Source: DATCZB01 sp035513215
GTDB taxonomy: Bacteria > Pseudomonadota > Gammaproteobacteria > Steroidobacterales > Rariloculaceae
Assembly (NCBI GenBank): GCA_035513215.1
Contig: DATKCK010000051.1
Location: 18,535 to 82,534, forward strand
Reading direction: 5' to 3'
Length of the DNA: 64,000 nucleotides
Shown: one piece after another, positions 9,450 through 17,259 of the stretch
Layout: every line of letters starts with the position of its first letter
Position numbering within the stretch: the stretch's first letter is position 1
Position numbers and translations under genes: made by a program
Notes under the pieces: generated by a model
What the model was told of the DNA's origin: nothing
Seen by the model: only the letters and a program-made list of their open reading frames with translations
Databases searched by the model: none

Positions 9450-9866
9450 TATTCAGCGGCCACGAGGGCGGCATCGCGAGTGGAGACTACGGCCAACTCG
9501 CTGGCGGCGCGTGTCGCGTCAGCCGTGCTGATGCAAGCATCCTTGGCGGCCCGTGAGCGCATGACCAAGCTTGCGGTCAAGAACCAGGCCGACGACCTGT
9601 TGGACGAATGTCCTCGCCGATCCGAGGAAGTTCATCGAATCCAATCCGAGGCTGGTCGCCCAGTCCAGGCAGCGACGGTCCTGAACGAACTTCTCTTCGG
9701 CGTCGGCACAGTCGTAAACCTCTTGTGCCTTACGCAACGCCTGCGCTTTTGCTAACTTGTCGGTCACGGGAACGACGCGGCTGCGAACCGCGTAGCCGCG
9801 TGCCCGTGCTTTCCCCGGCGACGTCCAGAGCGTTGGCGGGAGCCGTCGAGGGTGGAGGATCAATAA
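9450..9866. other. Intergenic, no confident gene
   Basis: About 417 bases between pgl and the DUF6152 gene. Short open frames exist on both strands; a minus-strand one between about 9519 and 9770 encodes LAKAQALRKAQEVYDCADAEE and similar, without a recognisable family or ribosome-binding site. It could be a decayed gene. The last 15 bases hold the GGTGGAGGA ribosome-binding site of the next gene. Confidence 0.5.
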
Positions 9867-10259
9867 GTGCGTCGAATCTGTTTGCTGTTGGCAGCGCTGC
9901 TCGGGGTCGGCTCGGCCCAGGCACATCACTCGTTCGCCGCGATCTTCGACATCGATCAGCCGATCGAGCTGACCGGCAGAGTCACGAGCGTCGAGTGGAC
10001 GAATCCCCATATCCACTTCTCGGTCAAGGTTGAGGACGACAGCGGCGCCGTCACCGAGTGGCGCTTCGAAGGTTTCCCGCCGAACATGCTCGTGCGGCAG
10101 GGTTGGCGGCGAGACGAGACGCTAAACGCAGGCGACGAGGTGACGGTGTCCGGGTGGCGCGCGCGAACGGAGCCGACGCTCGGCGCGGCGCGCCAGGTCA
10201 CGTTTGCCGACGGCCGCAAGCTCATTGCGGGACCGCCTGCCAGCATCGGCGGACGCTGA
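9867..10259 (+). CDS. DUF6152 family secreted protein
   Basis: A 130-residue protein from a GTG start preceded by GGTGGAGGA. Residues 1-19 form a signal peptide ending AQA; the mature part begins HHSFAAIFD, the hallmark of DUF6152, and continues with ITGRVTSVEWTNPHIHF-like text (here LTGRVTSVEWTNPHIHFSVK). The predicted fold is a small periplasmic beta barrel; its biochemical role is unknown to me. It is followed 2 bases later by the 291-residue secreted protein that commonly accompanies DUF6152 in gammaproteobacteria and acidobacteria, so they probably work together. Confidence 0.8.
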   Translation: MRRICLLLAALLGVGSAQAHHSFAAIFDIDQPIELTGRVTSVEWTNPHIHFSVKVEDDSGAVTEWRFEGFPPNMLVRQGWRRDETLNAGDEVTVSGWRARTEPTLGAARQVTFADGRKLIAGPPASIGGR

Positions 10260-10261
10260 AC

Positions 10262-11137
10262 GTGGCAAAGGGCACCAAAGCCGGAACGAAGGTCGTCGCG
10301 CTGTCAGGAGCTTGCGCGATCGCGGTCTGCGCTGCGCTCGGCGCCGGCAGCGTGTGGGCGCAGGCCGACGCCGCGCGTTCGGTGAGCGACGCTGCGCGGG
10401 CCACGAGCGCCGCCGTCCCGCGAACGGCTGAAGACAGGCCCGACCTGTCCGGCATCTGGGTCGCGACGGGCGCGCTCGCGCTCATGGAAGGCCCCGACGC
10501 GCTGCGCGCGGCTCTCGAGGCCGACGAGGCCGCAGGCTACGAGGAACCCGCGACCGAGCCGCCGCCGTACACACCGGAGGCCGAGGCGAAGCGCCAGGAG
10601 TATCTCGATCGGCAAGGCATCGACGATCCGATGGCACAATGTCTGCTAACGGGCGTGCCGCGCATCAATTTTCGGCCGCTGCCGTTCGAGATCGTGCAGC
10701 TGGCGAACCGGATCATCATGCTGTACGAGATCCACCATGCGTTTCGCATCATCCCGACCGACGGCCGCCCGCACCCGGACTACATCGAGCCGACCTATCT
10801 CGGCGAGCCCGTCGGCCATTGGGAAGGCGACACGCTCGTCGTCGAGGTCATCGGCTTCAATGACGACACCTGGCTCGCCGGCACCGGCACCTGGCACAGC
10901 GAAGAGCTGCGCGTGACTGAGCGCTGGACGCGAATCTCCAGCGACATGCTCGCCTACGAGGTCATGATGGAAGACCCGGCCGTGTTCACGAAGCCGTGGC
11001 GAATGTACGAGACATTCCGGCTGCGGCCAGACGAGCGCATTCGCGAGTACGAGTGTATCGAAAGCAACGAGGACATCGTTCGCTTCAGAGAGCTGCTCGA
11101 GAGTGGTGACGAGGCGTTCATCGAGCGCGCGGAGTAA
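10262..11137 (+). CDS. Secreted protein of unknown function, DUF6152 partner
   Basis: GTG at 10262, 2 bases after the preceding stop, opens a Sec signal peptide (to about residue 35, ..GSVWAQA). The 291-residue product carries the family's conserved strings PDLSGIWVATG, DPMAQCLLTGVPR, TDGRPHPDYIEPTYLGEP and VGHWEGDTLVVEVIGFND followed by TWHSEELRVTERW. Proteins of this pattern are widespread and uncharacterised. The pairing with DUF6152 is seen here directly. No catalytic motif is recognisable. An upstream in-frame extension overlaps the DUF6152 gene and is antisense-like, so it was rejected as the start. Confidence 0.7.
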   Translation: MAKGTKAGTKVVALSGACAIAVCAALGAGSVWAQADAARSVSDAARATSAAVPRTAEDRPDLSGIWVATGALALMEGPDALRAALEADEAAGYEEPATEPPPYTPEAEAKRQEYLDRQGIDDPMAQCLLTGVPRINFRPLPFEIVQLANRIIMLYEIHHAFRIIPTDGRPHPDYIEPTYLGEPVGHWEGDTLVVEVIGFNDDTWLAGTGTWHSEELRVTERWTRISSDMLAYEVMMEDPAVFTKPWRMYETFRLRPDERIREYECIESNEDIVRFRELLESGDEAFIERAE

Positions 11138-11316
11138 TGCGGCGAGCCTACTGAAAAAGTGCAATAGCGACAGGGAGATACAACGGGAATGAGTCTCGTT
11201 TGAGTGGTTGCGACGGCCTGCTCGGTGCGCTGCCGTACGGACGCTGCGGCATCGCTCCAGTAGGATGTGCCTATGCTCTCTCGATGATCGCGAGGGCCAA
11301 GGAAAGGAGAATCGCC

Positions 11317-11739
11317 ATGTCCAGCACACGCACACTCACGCTTTTTGCCTCGCTGTTGGCGGTAGCCGGCTGCTCCAGCTTGGCGACCACCACGCGAACC
11401 GGGAACATTTACGATGTCAAGTTCGAGGAGCGAATGACGCCGGCTAACCTGCGCGCTCAACCGGGCGACGAAATACGCTGGGTGAACCAGCGCACGACGC
11501 CGGTAACGGTCGAGTTCCTGGCAGGCGCGCTGGACGCAGTCACCTGCGAAACCGGCTTCTCCGCGCGAGGGCTAACTAATCTGCGAGGCGAGCTCCGAGA
11601 GTCCGCGACCATCGCGCCAAACAGCACCGCGAGCCTGTGCTTCGCGAACGCGGGCACCGTCACCTACAACGCGCGAATGGACTCGGCCGTGGCCGGTGGT
11701 CAGCTGATCGAAGCGGGCACGCTGCGAATCGGGCAGTGA
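11317..11739 (+). CDS. Lipoprotein, cupredoxin-like domain
   Basis: ATG at 11317 with GGAAAGGAGA 6-15 bases upstream. A type II signal peptide ends at the lipobox LAVAGC (cysteine at about residue 18), so the 140-residue protein is anchored to a membrane. The mature part reads as a small beta sandwich: YDVKFEERMTPANLRAQPGDEIRWVNQR resembles cupredoxin-like domains, where this strand precedes metal ligands, but the usual blue-copper His/Cys/Met cluster is not evident; two cysteines (VTCET, ASLCFA) could form a disulfide. The function is unknown; the cupredoxin-like fold is an inference. Confidence 0.6.
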   Translation: MSSTRTLTLFASLLAVAGCSSLATTTRTGNIYDVKFEERMTPANLRAQPGDEIRWVNQRTTPVTVEFLAGALDAVTCETGFSARGLTNLRGELRESATIAPNSTASLCFANAGTVTYNARMDSAVAGGQLIEAGTLRIGQ

Positions 11740-11840
11740 TCGCGCGATTCAGCGGCGCACGGGCGCACGTTTCGCGAGGCCAACGAATCAAGGTCGCCGG
11801 CTTGACGACGACCAGCGCCTCGCGCCAAGAACGGGTTCTC

Positions 11841-11945
11841 CGCGCACCGCCTGAGCAGCCCCTGCCCTTCTGACTTTTGCCCTTCTTCACGCCGTCCGCG
11901 CCGGGTTTCCCGGCGGCGCGACGGCGCTGCTGCGTGCGCCAGCCT
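11841..11945 (+). mobile_element. IS91-family transposase C-terminal/terminus remnant, copy A
   Basis: A plus-strand frame ends LRAPPEQPLPF then stop at 11873, the pattern of IS91/ISCR transposase C-termini (RAPPQ..LPLF). The 70 bases after the stop resemble those after copy B (14928 onward): both have a GACTT..GCCC stretch, GGTTTCC and the shared 19-mer GCGCGACGGCGCTGCTGCG. No upstream transposase body is left. It is probably an element terminus left after decay or one-ended transposition. Confidence 0.45.
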
Positions 11946-12020
11946 CCTGCGCATCACGGAGCTGATCGAGCTAGCGCTCGCTTTCATAAACTTCTACCTC
12001 TTCGAGCCGCGACCTCCTGA

Positions 12021-12882
12021 CGGAAATCAATCGAATGTTCTCGCCTCGACGAGCCGGACCGCTACCTGTGGCCGCGCCTCTCGCCCGACGGCGGGAAGCT
12101 CGTCTACGGCGTCGGCGGCTTCGGGGATCTTCGCCTCTGGGTGTACGACATCGCCCTCGAAGCTGCGCAGCCATTGACGCGCGCGGCTGCGGAAGAGCAT
12201 TTTGCGCCCGTCTGGAGCCTTGACGGCGGGCACGTGGTCTTCTCGCGCTTGGCGGGCGCGGCGGAGCTCGGCTTGTACCGGATCCCGGCCGACGGCCGCG
12301 GCGAGGTCGAGCGTATCGCGGAGCTCGCGGCGCAAGCGTCATCGTGGTCGATCGACGATCGGCTCGCTCTGGTCCGCGGCAGCGGTGGCATTCTGGGCGT
12401 GTGGATCATGCCGGCAGACGGCGCGGGCGAGCCGCAACGCTTCGGGCCGACGGAGTCGACCCGCCTTCTCGCCGGACGGCAAATGGCTCGCGTACGGGTC
12501 GCTCGAGACCGGCGGACCCGAGGTCTACGTCCGCTAATTTCCGGATGCCGGGCCCGTGCACCGCATCTCGACCGACGGCGGCGCCTTCCCGCTGTGGTCG
12601 CTCGACGGCCGGCAACTCTTCTACGAGGTCAGCGGCCCTCAGGGGTTCAGCCTCATGGCCGTCGATGTGGAGGCGACGCCGGCGTTCACGCGCGGCCGGC
12701 CGCGGCTCCTGTTCGAGGGTCCCTACGTGGGCTGCGTTCCGGTTCGCTGCTACGACGCGTCGCCCACGGGCGACCGCATCGTCGCGGTTCGCGAAGGCGA
12801 GCCCGAGCTCGAGCCGGTGACGAGCATCAACATCGTCGTCAACTGGCTCGCGGAGCTCGAGCAGCGCGTGCCCGTGCCGTAG
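12021..12882 (+). pseudogene. PD40/WD40-like beta-propeller remnant (protein-kinase/TolB type)
   Basis: Reads as the C-terminal propeller of the large membrane Ser/Thr kinases or TolB-like proteins: PDRYLWPRLSPDGGKLVYG, then FAPVWSLDGGHVVFSRLAG in one frame. Near 12470 it moves to another frame (SPDGKWLAYGSLETGGPEVYVR), meets an in-frame TAA at 12535, and goes on in that second frame as GPVHRISTDGGAFPLWSLDG to INIVVNWLAELEQRVPVP and stop at 12882. The family-typical ending NVVLNW..EL...VP shows the C-terminus is complete. The N-terminal kinase/DNA-binding and membrane parts are absent; an in-frame stop precedes 12021. One frameshift plus one nonsense codon make it a pseudogene. Confidence 0.75.
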
Positions 12883-13085
12883 CCGGCGCGGCGTTCAATC
12901 GAATACCAATCGGAGCCCGACGCCGACCTCGCGGGGCCGGCCGATGCGAATGTCCGCTTTCCGACCGGAAATGGCGCTGCTTCGACGAAGACGGCCGAAA
13001 GCGCGAAGGTGCTCGGCGTGTTCAAGTAGGCAAGCCGCCGGCATCGCGGCGGAGTAAAATCCGACGGCCAAGGCCGGAGGCCACG

Positions 13086-14708
13086 ATGTCGTTCCTGGGG
13101 GAGATCAAGCGGCGCAAGGCGTTTCAGGTCGCTGCGGTGTACGCCGTGGTCGCGTGGCTGCTCGTTCAGGTCGTCGTTGCGATCGAAGACCCGTTGAATC
13201 TGCCGGAATGGATGGACACGTTCATCATTACCGTGCTGGCGATCGGCTTCCCCGTCACTCTCTTGCTGTCCTGGGCGTTCAACGTAACGCCAAAAGGCAT
13301 CGTGCACGACCAAGGCGAGGCCCGCGAGCGCGGCGGGCGCAGGATCGAGTTTGCGCTCATCGGCCTCTTGGCGATCGCCGTCGTGTGGCTCGTCTATCGA
13401 GACATGAGCCCGGGAACGAGCGCAGCGAGCGCGGGAAGCGCCGAGATCTCGCCACACCGGGTGGCAGTCCTGCCCTGCGACGATTTCAGCCCCAACCCCG
13501 AGAACGCCTGGTTCGCTCAGGGCATCCACGAGGAGATCCTGAATCAGCTCGGCAAGATCCACGAGCTCAACGTGATAGCCAGGATAACCATGCTGCAGTA
13601 TGCGGGGCGCCCGGCCACCGACATCGCAACGGAGCTTGGGGTCGGCCTCGAGACGGAGCTCCTACCGGCCGAACGCCGCAGCATCGAGCAAGCGCCGACG
13701 GATTCCGCGGAAGCGTATGCGTACTACCTTCAAGCAATGAACGCGCTCTCCGGCCAGGGCAGTCTCGCCGCGCTCGCTGACCTCGACAGAGCCATCGAGC
13801 TCGATGCCGAGTTCGCGCTCGCGTATGCGCACCGGGCGCGCACGCTCGGCCGAAGCATTGTCAATACGTCGATCGGTACCGCCTTCGACGCAGCGGAACG
13901 CGATAGCGCATTGGACCGGGCGTTCGCCGACGCCGAGCGCGCGTTGACGCTCGAGCCCGCGAACGGATTGGCGCACGTAGCTCGCGCCCGCATCCATGCC
14001 TACACGTGGCGTTTCGCCGAAGCGCTCGCCGACCTCGAGCAAGCGATTCGCGCTAGCCCGAACGATCCCGTGGTGCTGCGCGATTACGGGTTAGTCCAGG
14101 CCTACGCCGGCGATCCGGCCGGTGCAATCGAGCAGAGCCGGCGCTCGATATCGCTCGATCCTCGCAACTACGAGGCTTACTTCTACTTCGGGCTCGCATC
14201 CTTGTTCTCCGGAGACGGCCCCGCCGCGCTCGCGGCGTATCGCCAGGCACTCGAACAAAACGAAACCGCGGCGGTCGAGCGGCTCGGGTATTTCGGCGGC
14301 TTGGAGGCCCGCTTCGGTGATCCCGTCGAAGGGGAAAGGCTGGTCCGTCTCGCGGAGGAGCTCGCGAACGCCGGCGGCATCGGCGGGGCCATGACTATCC
14401 CGCAGCGCGCGTACTCGTACCGGCAGCTCGGGCTCGAGGACGACGCACGCAGAGTCGTCGAAGAGTTTCGAACCTGGGCAGAGAGCAATCCGGCAGGCGC
14501 CGGCGATTGGGCGATGACGTATCTCGCGATCGGCGACGCGGAGCAGGCGCTACAATGGCTGCAGCGCGCGGTGGGGAAGGTCGAGGCCAACGAGCCCGAC
14601 GAAGGGTTTTGGAACCTAGGGCACATCCGCGGCAACGTCTTCGCCGATCCGATTCTGGAGCGGCCGGAATTCATCGAGCTGCGGCGCAAGCTCGGAGCCG
14701 CAATCTAG
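13086..14708 (+). CDS. Membrane-anchored TolB-like/TPR protein
   Basis: ATG at 13086 (GGCCGGAGG upstream) gives 540 residues; the frame is open further upstream but that part is the decayed propeller. The N-terminus FLGEIKRRKAFQVAAVYAVV with membrane helices at about 15-37, 41-60 and 85-103 is the standard anchor of this family. It is followed by a periplasmic TolB/FlgO-like segment (HRVAVLPCDDFSPNPENAWF) and TPR repeats from about residue 215 to 460 (YYLQAMNAL, LADLDRAIELDAEFALAYAH, ALADLEQAIRASPNDP). Compared with family members the segment between ATELGVG and LETELLPAERRSIEQ lacks about 50-60 residues (the usual YVLEGSVRR..LWAE.YDR part), an internal deletion that keeps frame. Probably a scaffold or signalling protein. 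Confidence 0.75.
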   Translation: MSFLGEIKRRKAFQVAAVYAVVAWLLVQVVVAIEDPLNLPEWMDTFIITVLAIGFPVTLLLSWAFNVTPKGIVHDQGEARERGGRRIEFALIGLLAIAVVWLVYRDMSPGTSAASAGSAEISPHRVAVLPCDDFSPNPENAWFAQGIHEEILNQLGKIHELNVIARITMLQYAGRPATDIATELGVGLETELLPAERRSIEQAPTDSAEAYAYYLQAMNALSGQGSLAALADLDRAIELDAEFALAYAHRARTLGRSIVNTSIGTAFDAAERDSALDRAFADAERALTLEPANGLAHVARARIHAYTWRFAEALADLEQAIRASPNDPVVLRDYGLVQAYAGDPAGAIEQSRRSISLDPRNYEAYFYFGLASLFSGDGPAALAAYRQALEQNETAAVERLGYFGGLEARFGDPVEGERLVRLAEELANAGGIGGAMTIPQRAYSYRQLGLEDDARRVVEEFRTWAESNPAGAGDWAMTYLAIGDAEQALQWLQRAVGKVEANEPDEGFWNLGHIRGNVFADPILERPEFIELRRKLGAAI

Positions 14709-14759
14709 TTCATTGTCCACACGTTTTCTGCTCCAAACCGCCTTTGCGGCCCTGCTGCC

Positions 14760-14985
14760 GAGATCGAGACCTGCCAGCACTGCGGCGGGCGGCTGCGAGT
14801 AATCGCGAGCATCGAGGATCCCATCCTCATCGAGCGCATCCTCGAGCATCTCAGGCAGCGGTCGGAGACTGAGCAGCCGCGCTCACCGTTCGCCGCGCGC
14901 GCACCCCTGATCAGTCCCGCTCTTTGACTTCCGCCCGTGTTCGCCCCGCCGCAGGTTTCCTGGCAGCGCGACGGCGCTGCTGCGC
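14760..14985 (+). mobile_element. IS91-family transposase C-terminal remnant, copy B
   Basis: Codons 14760-14927 encode EIETCQHCGGRLRVIASIED followed by PILIERILEHL and a basic tail ARAPLISPAL then stop. The C..CGG.LRVIA.IEDP...I..IL.HL pattern is the conserved C-terminus of IS91/ISCR rolling-circle transposases. Nothing recognisable of the catalytic HUH domain lies upstream; the preceding bases are the end of the TPR gene. The following 60 bases match the terminus of copy A. Both copies point the same way, so they bracket 2.8 kb holding the broken propeller and the TPR gene. Confidence 0.65.
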
Positions 14986-15130
14986 CCGGCGGGCGAGCGT
15001 TGGCCCGTTTTTCGGCCAAACGCCGGGAAACCGACACGGAGCCGGTCCGCGCGGGCTCTGTCGCGTGCCCCGCCGCGACCGGTCACAGCGGCCTTGCGTC
15101 GGCGATGATTTCCAGTAACACTAAACGCAA

Positions 15131-16198
15131 ATGAGACCGATTCATATTACGCCCCCGATGCTGGAGATCGAGCAGCTCACGGTCCGTTTCGGCGCCACGA
15201 TGGCCGTCGACGCGGTCTCGCTCGAGGTCCGCCGCGGCGAGATCGTCTGCCTGCTCGGTCCGTCGGGCTCGGGCAAGTCTGCGCTGCTGCGTGCCGTCGC
15301 CGGCGTCGAGCGGCAGACGAGCGGGCGGATTCTGATCGACGGCGCCGAGGTCGCGGGACCTTCGAGCTTTGTCGAGCCCGAGCAGCGACGCGTCGGCATG
15401 GTCTTTCAGGACTACGCGTTGTTCCCGCACCTGAACGTCGAGGCCAACGTCGCATTCGGGCTTCGCCGCGGTGACCGCAGCGCCGCGCCGCTGATCGAGC
15501 GTCTGGGCCTGAGGCCTCTCGCGCGGAGTTACCCGCACGAGCTCTCGGGCGGGGAGCGCCAGCGCGTCGCGCTGGCGCGCGCGATGGCGCCGAACCCGTC
15601 GCTGCTGCTGATGGACGAGCCGTTCTCGAGCCTCGACAGCCGCCTGCGCGACGATGTCAGGCGACACACGCTCGATCTCGTGCGCGATTCCGGCACAACC
15701 ACGGTCATCGTCACTCATGATCCCGACGAGGCCATGCGCATCGCCGACCGGATCGCGCTGCTCGACCGTGGACGCCTCGTCCAGTGCGACACGCCCGAGT
15801 CGCTCTACAGGCGGCCGGCCACGCTGTTCGCGGCGCGCTTCTTCAGCGATGTCGCGGCGCTGCCGGGAACCTGCGGCGGCGGCTTCGTCGAGACGCGACT
15901 CGGCCGTTTCGCGGCACCAGGGCTCGCGCAAGACGAGCCGGCGTTCGCCTGCTTGCGTCCGAGGCAGCTCAAGCTCGTCGCGGGCGCAGACGGCGTCGAG
16001 GGCCGCGTCGTCGGCACCGAGTATCTCGGCGACTGCAGCCATGTGCTCGTCGCCGTTCGCGGCATCGAGGAGCCCGTCGCCGTCTGCGTGGAACCCGAGG
16101 ACGAGGTTCGCGCCGTCGCCGAACCGGGCTCGGTCGTCCATCTCGCGGTCCGCAGCCCCGACGTGCCCGTCGTCACCGGCAAGGGAGCCATCCAATGA
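15131..16198 (+). CDS. fbpC: Ferric iron ABC transporter ATP-binding protein
   Basis: ATPase of the Fbp-type ferric importer. Walker A GPSGSGKS (43-50), signature LSGGERQ (138-144), Walker B LLLMDEP (158-164), the H-loop VTHD at about 197, and a C-terminal TOBE-like region (about 270-355; FACLRPRQLKLV) as in FbpC/PotA-type ATPases. 355 residues; a start at the internal Met (15158, MLEIEQLT) is equally possible and closer to family length. It overlaps fbpA by 4 bases (ATGA), followed by the permease gene: one operon. It would act at the inner membrane with FbpB. Confidence 0.88.
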   Translation: MRPIHITPPMLEIEQLTVRFGATMAVDAVSLEVRRGEIVCLLGPSGSGKSALLRAVAGVERQTSGRILIDGAEVAGPSSFVEPEQRRVGMVFQDYALFPHLNVEANVAFGLRRGDRSAAPLIERLGLRPLARSYPHELSGGERQRVALARAMAPNPSLLLMDEPFSSLDSRLRDDVRRHTLDLVRDSGTTTVIVTHDPDEAMRIADRIALLDRGRLVQCDTPESLYRRPATLFAARFFSDVAALPGTCGGGFVETRLGRFAAPGLAQDEPAFACLRPRQLKLVAGADGVEGRVVGTEYLGDCSHVLVAVRGIEEPVAVCVEPEDEVRAVAEPGSVVHLAVRSPDVPVVTGKGAIQ

Positions 16199-17220
16199 AC
16201 GAAAATAAAGCCCGCTGCGGCCTGCTCGCCGCCCTGATCGCCACGGGACTTGCCGCCGGCGCGGCGGCGGCCCAGGAAGTCAATCTCTACACGACGCGGG
16301 AGCCGGGTCTGATCGACCCGCTGCTCGAGGCCTTCACGGCCGAGACCGGCATCGAGGTCAACAGCATTTTCGTCCGCGACGGTCTCGCCGAGCGCGTCGC
16401 GGCGGAAGGCGAGCGCTCGCCGGCCGACCTGCTGATGACCGTCGACTTCGGCAATCTGATCGACCTCGTCGAGCGCGGCCTGACTCAGCCCGTCGAATCG
16501 GGCGCGCTGAACGCCGCCGTGCCGGCCAACCTGCGCGGCGAGGACGGCCAGTGGTTCGCGCTGTCGATGCGCGCGCGCGTCGTCTACGCCGACCCGGACC
16601 TCGATCTCGACAGCATCACCTACGAAGCGCTCGCCGACGAGCGCTTCAGGGGCTCGCTCTGCATTCGCTCGGGTCAGCATCCGTACAACACGGCGATGAT
16701 CGCCGCGCACCTGGCGCATCATGGCGAGGCCGCGACCGCGACCTGGCTCGGCAGGCTCAAAGCCAATCTCGCCCGCGCCGCGACGGGTGGCGACCGCGAC
16801 GTCGCGCGCGACATCATGGGCGGCATCTGCGAAATCGGCGTCGGCAACTCGTACTACGTCGGCCTGATGCGTAGCGGCAGAGGCGGTCCCGATCAGGAGC
16901 GCTGGGGCGCGGCGATCAAGGTCCTGCTGCCGACTTTCGAGGACGGCGGCACGCACGTCAACATCTCGGGCGCGGCCGTGGCCCGCTACGCGCCGAACCG
17001 CAACGAGGCTGTCCGCCTGCTAGAGTATCTCGTCTCCGACGCGGCGCAGAAGATTTATGCCGAGGCAAACTACGAGTATCCCGTCACGCAAGGCGCGACG
17101 ATCGACCCGATCATCGCGGCGCTCGGCGATCTGCGCGTCGACCGCACGCCGCTCGAGGCGATTGCACGCCAACGCGATGCGGCGAGCCGGCTCGTCGACC
17201 GCGCCGGCTTCGACCAGTGA
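16195..17220 (+). CDS. fbpA: Ferric iron ABC transporter substrate-binding protein
   Basis: Periplasmic Fe(III)-binding protein, 341 residues, with a Sec signal peptide to about residue 26 (GAAAAQ) and the mature start EVNLYTTREPGLIDPLLEAF that is typical of FbpA/FutA. The tandem tyrosines of the iron site are present in GVGNSYYVGLM (about 221), and ISGAAVARYAPN matches the conserved C-lobe. The ATG overlaps the fbpC stop (ATGA), so the frame's upstream extension is not used. It delivers iron to the FbpB permease. Confidence 0.88.
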   Translation: MNENKARCGLLAALIATGLAAGAAAAQEVNLYTTREPGLIDPLLEAFTAETGIEVNSIFVRDGLAERVAAEGERSPADLLMTVDFGNLIDLVERGLTQPVESGALNAAVPANLRGEDGQWFALSMRARVVYADPDLDLDSITYEALADERFRGSLCIRSGQHPYNTAMIAAHLAHHGEAATATWLGRLKANLARAATGGDRDVARDIMGGICEIGVGNSYYVGLMRSGRGGPDQERWGAAIKVLLPTFEDGGTHVNISGAAVARYAPNRNEAVRLLEYLVSDAAQKIYAEANYEYPVTQGATIDPIIAALGDLRVDRTPLEAIARQRDAASRLVDRAGFDQ

Positions 17221-17259
17221 CGGGCGCCGGCGCCGCCAGTCGGCCCTGACCCTGCGGGC

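Noticed and set aside
9519..10016. Minus-strand open frame of 165 codons
   Set aside because: Overlaps the clear DUF6152 gene on the plus strand, has no recognisable family and no good start signal; only the part left of 9770 might be a relic.
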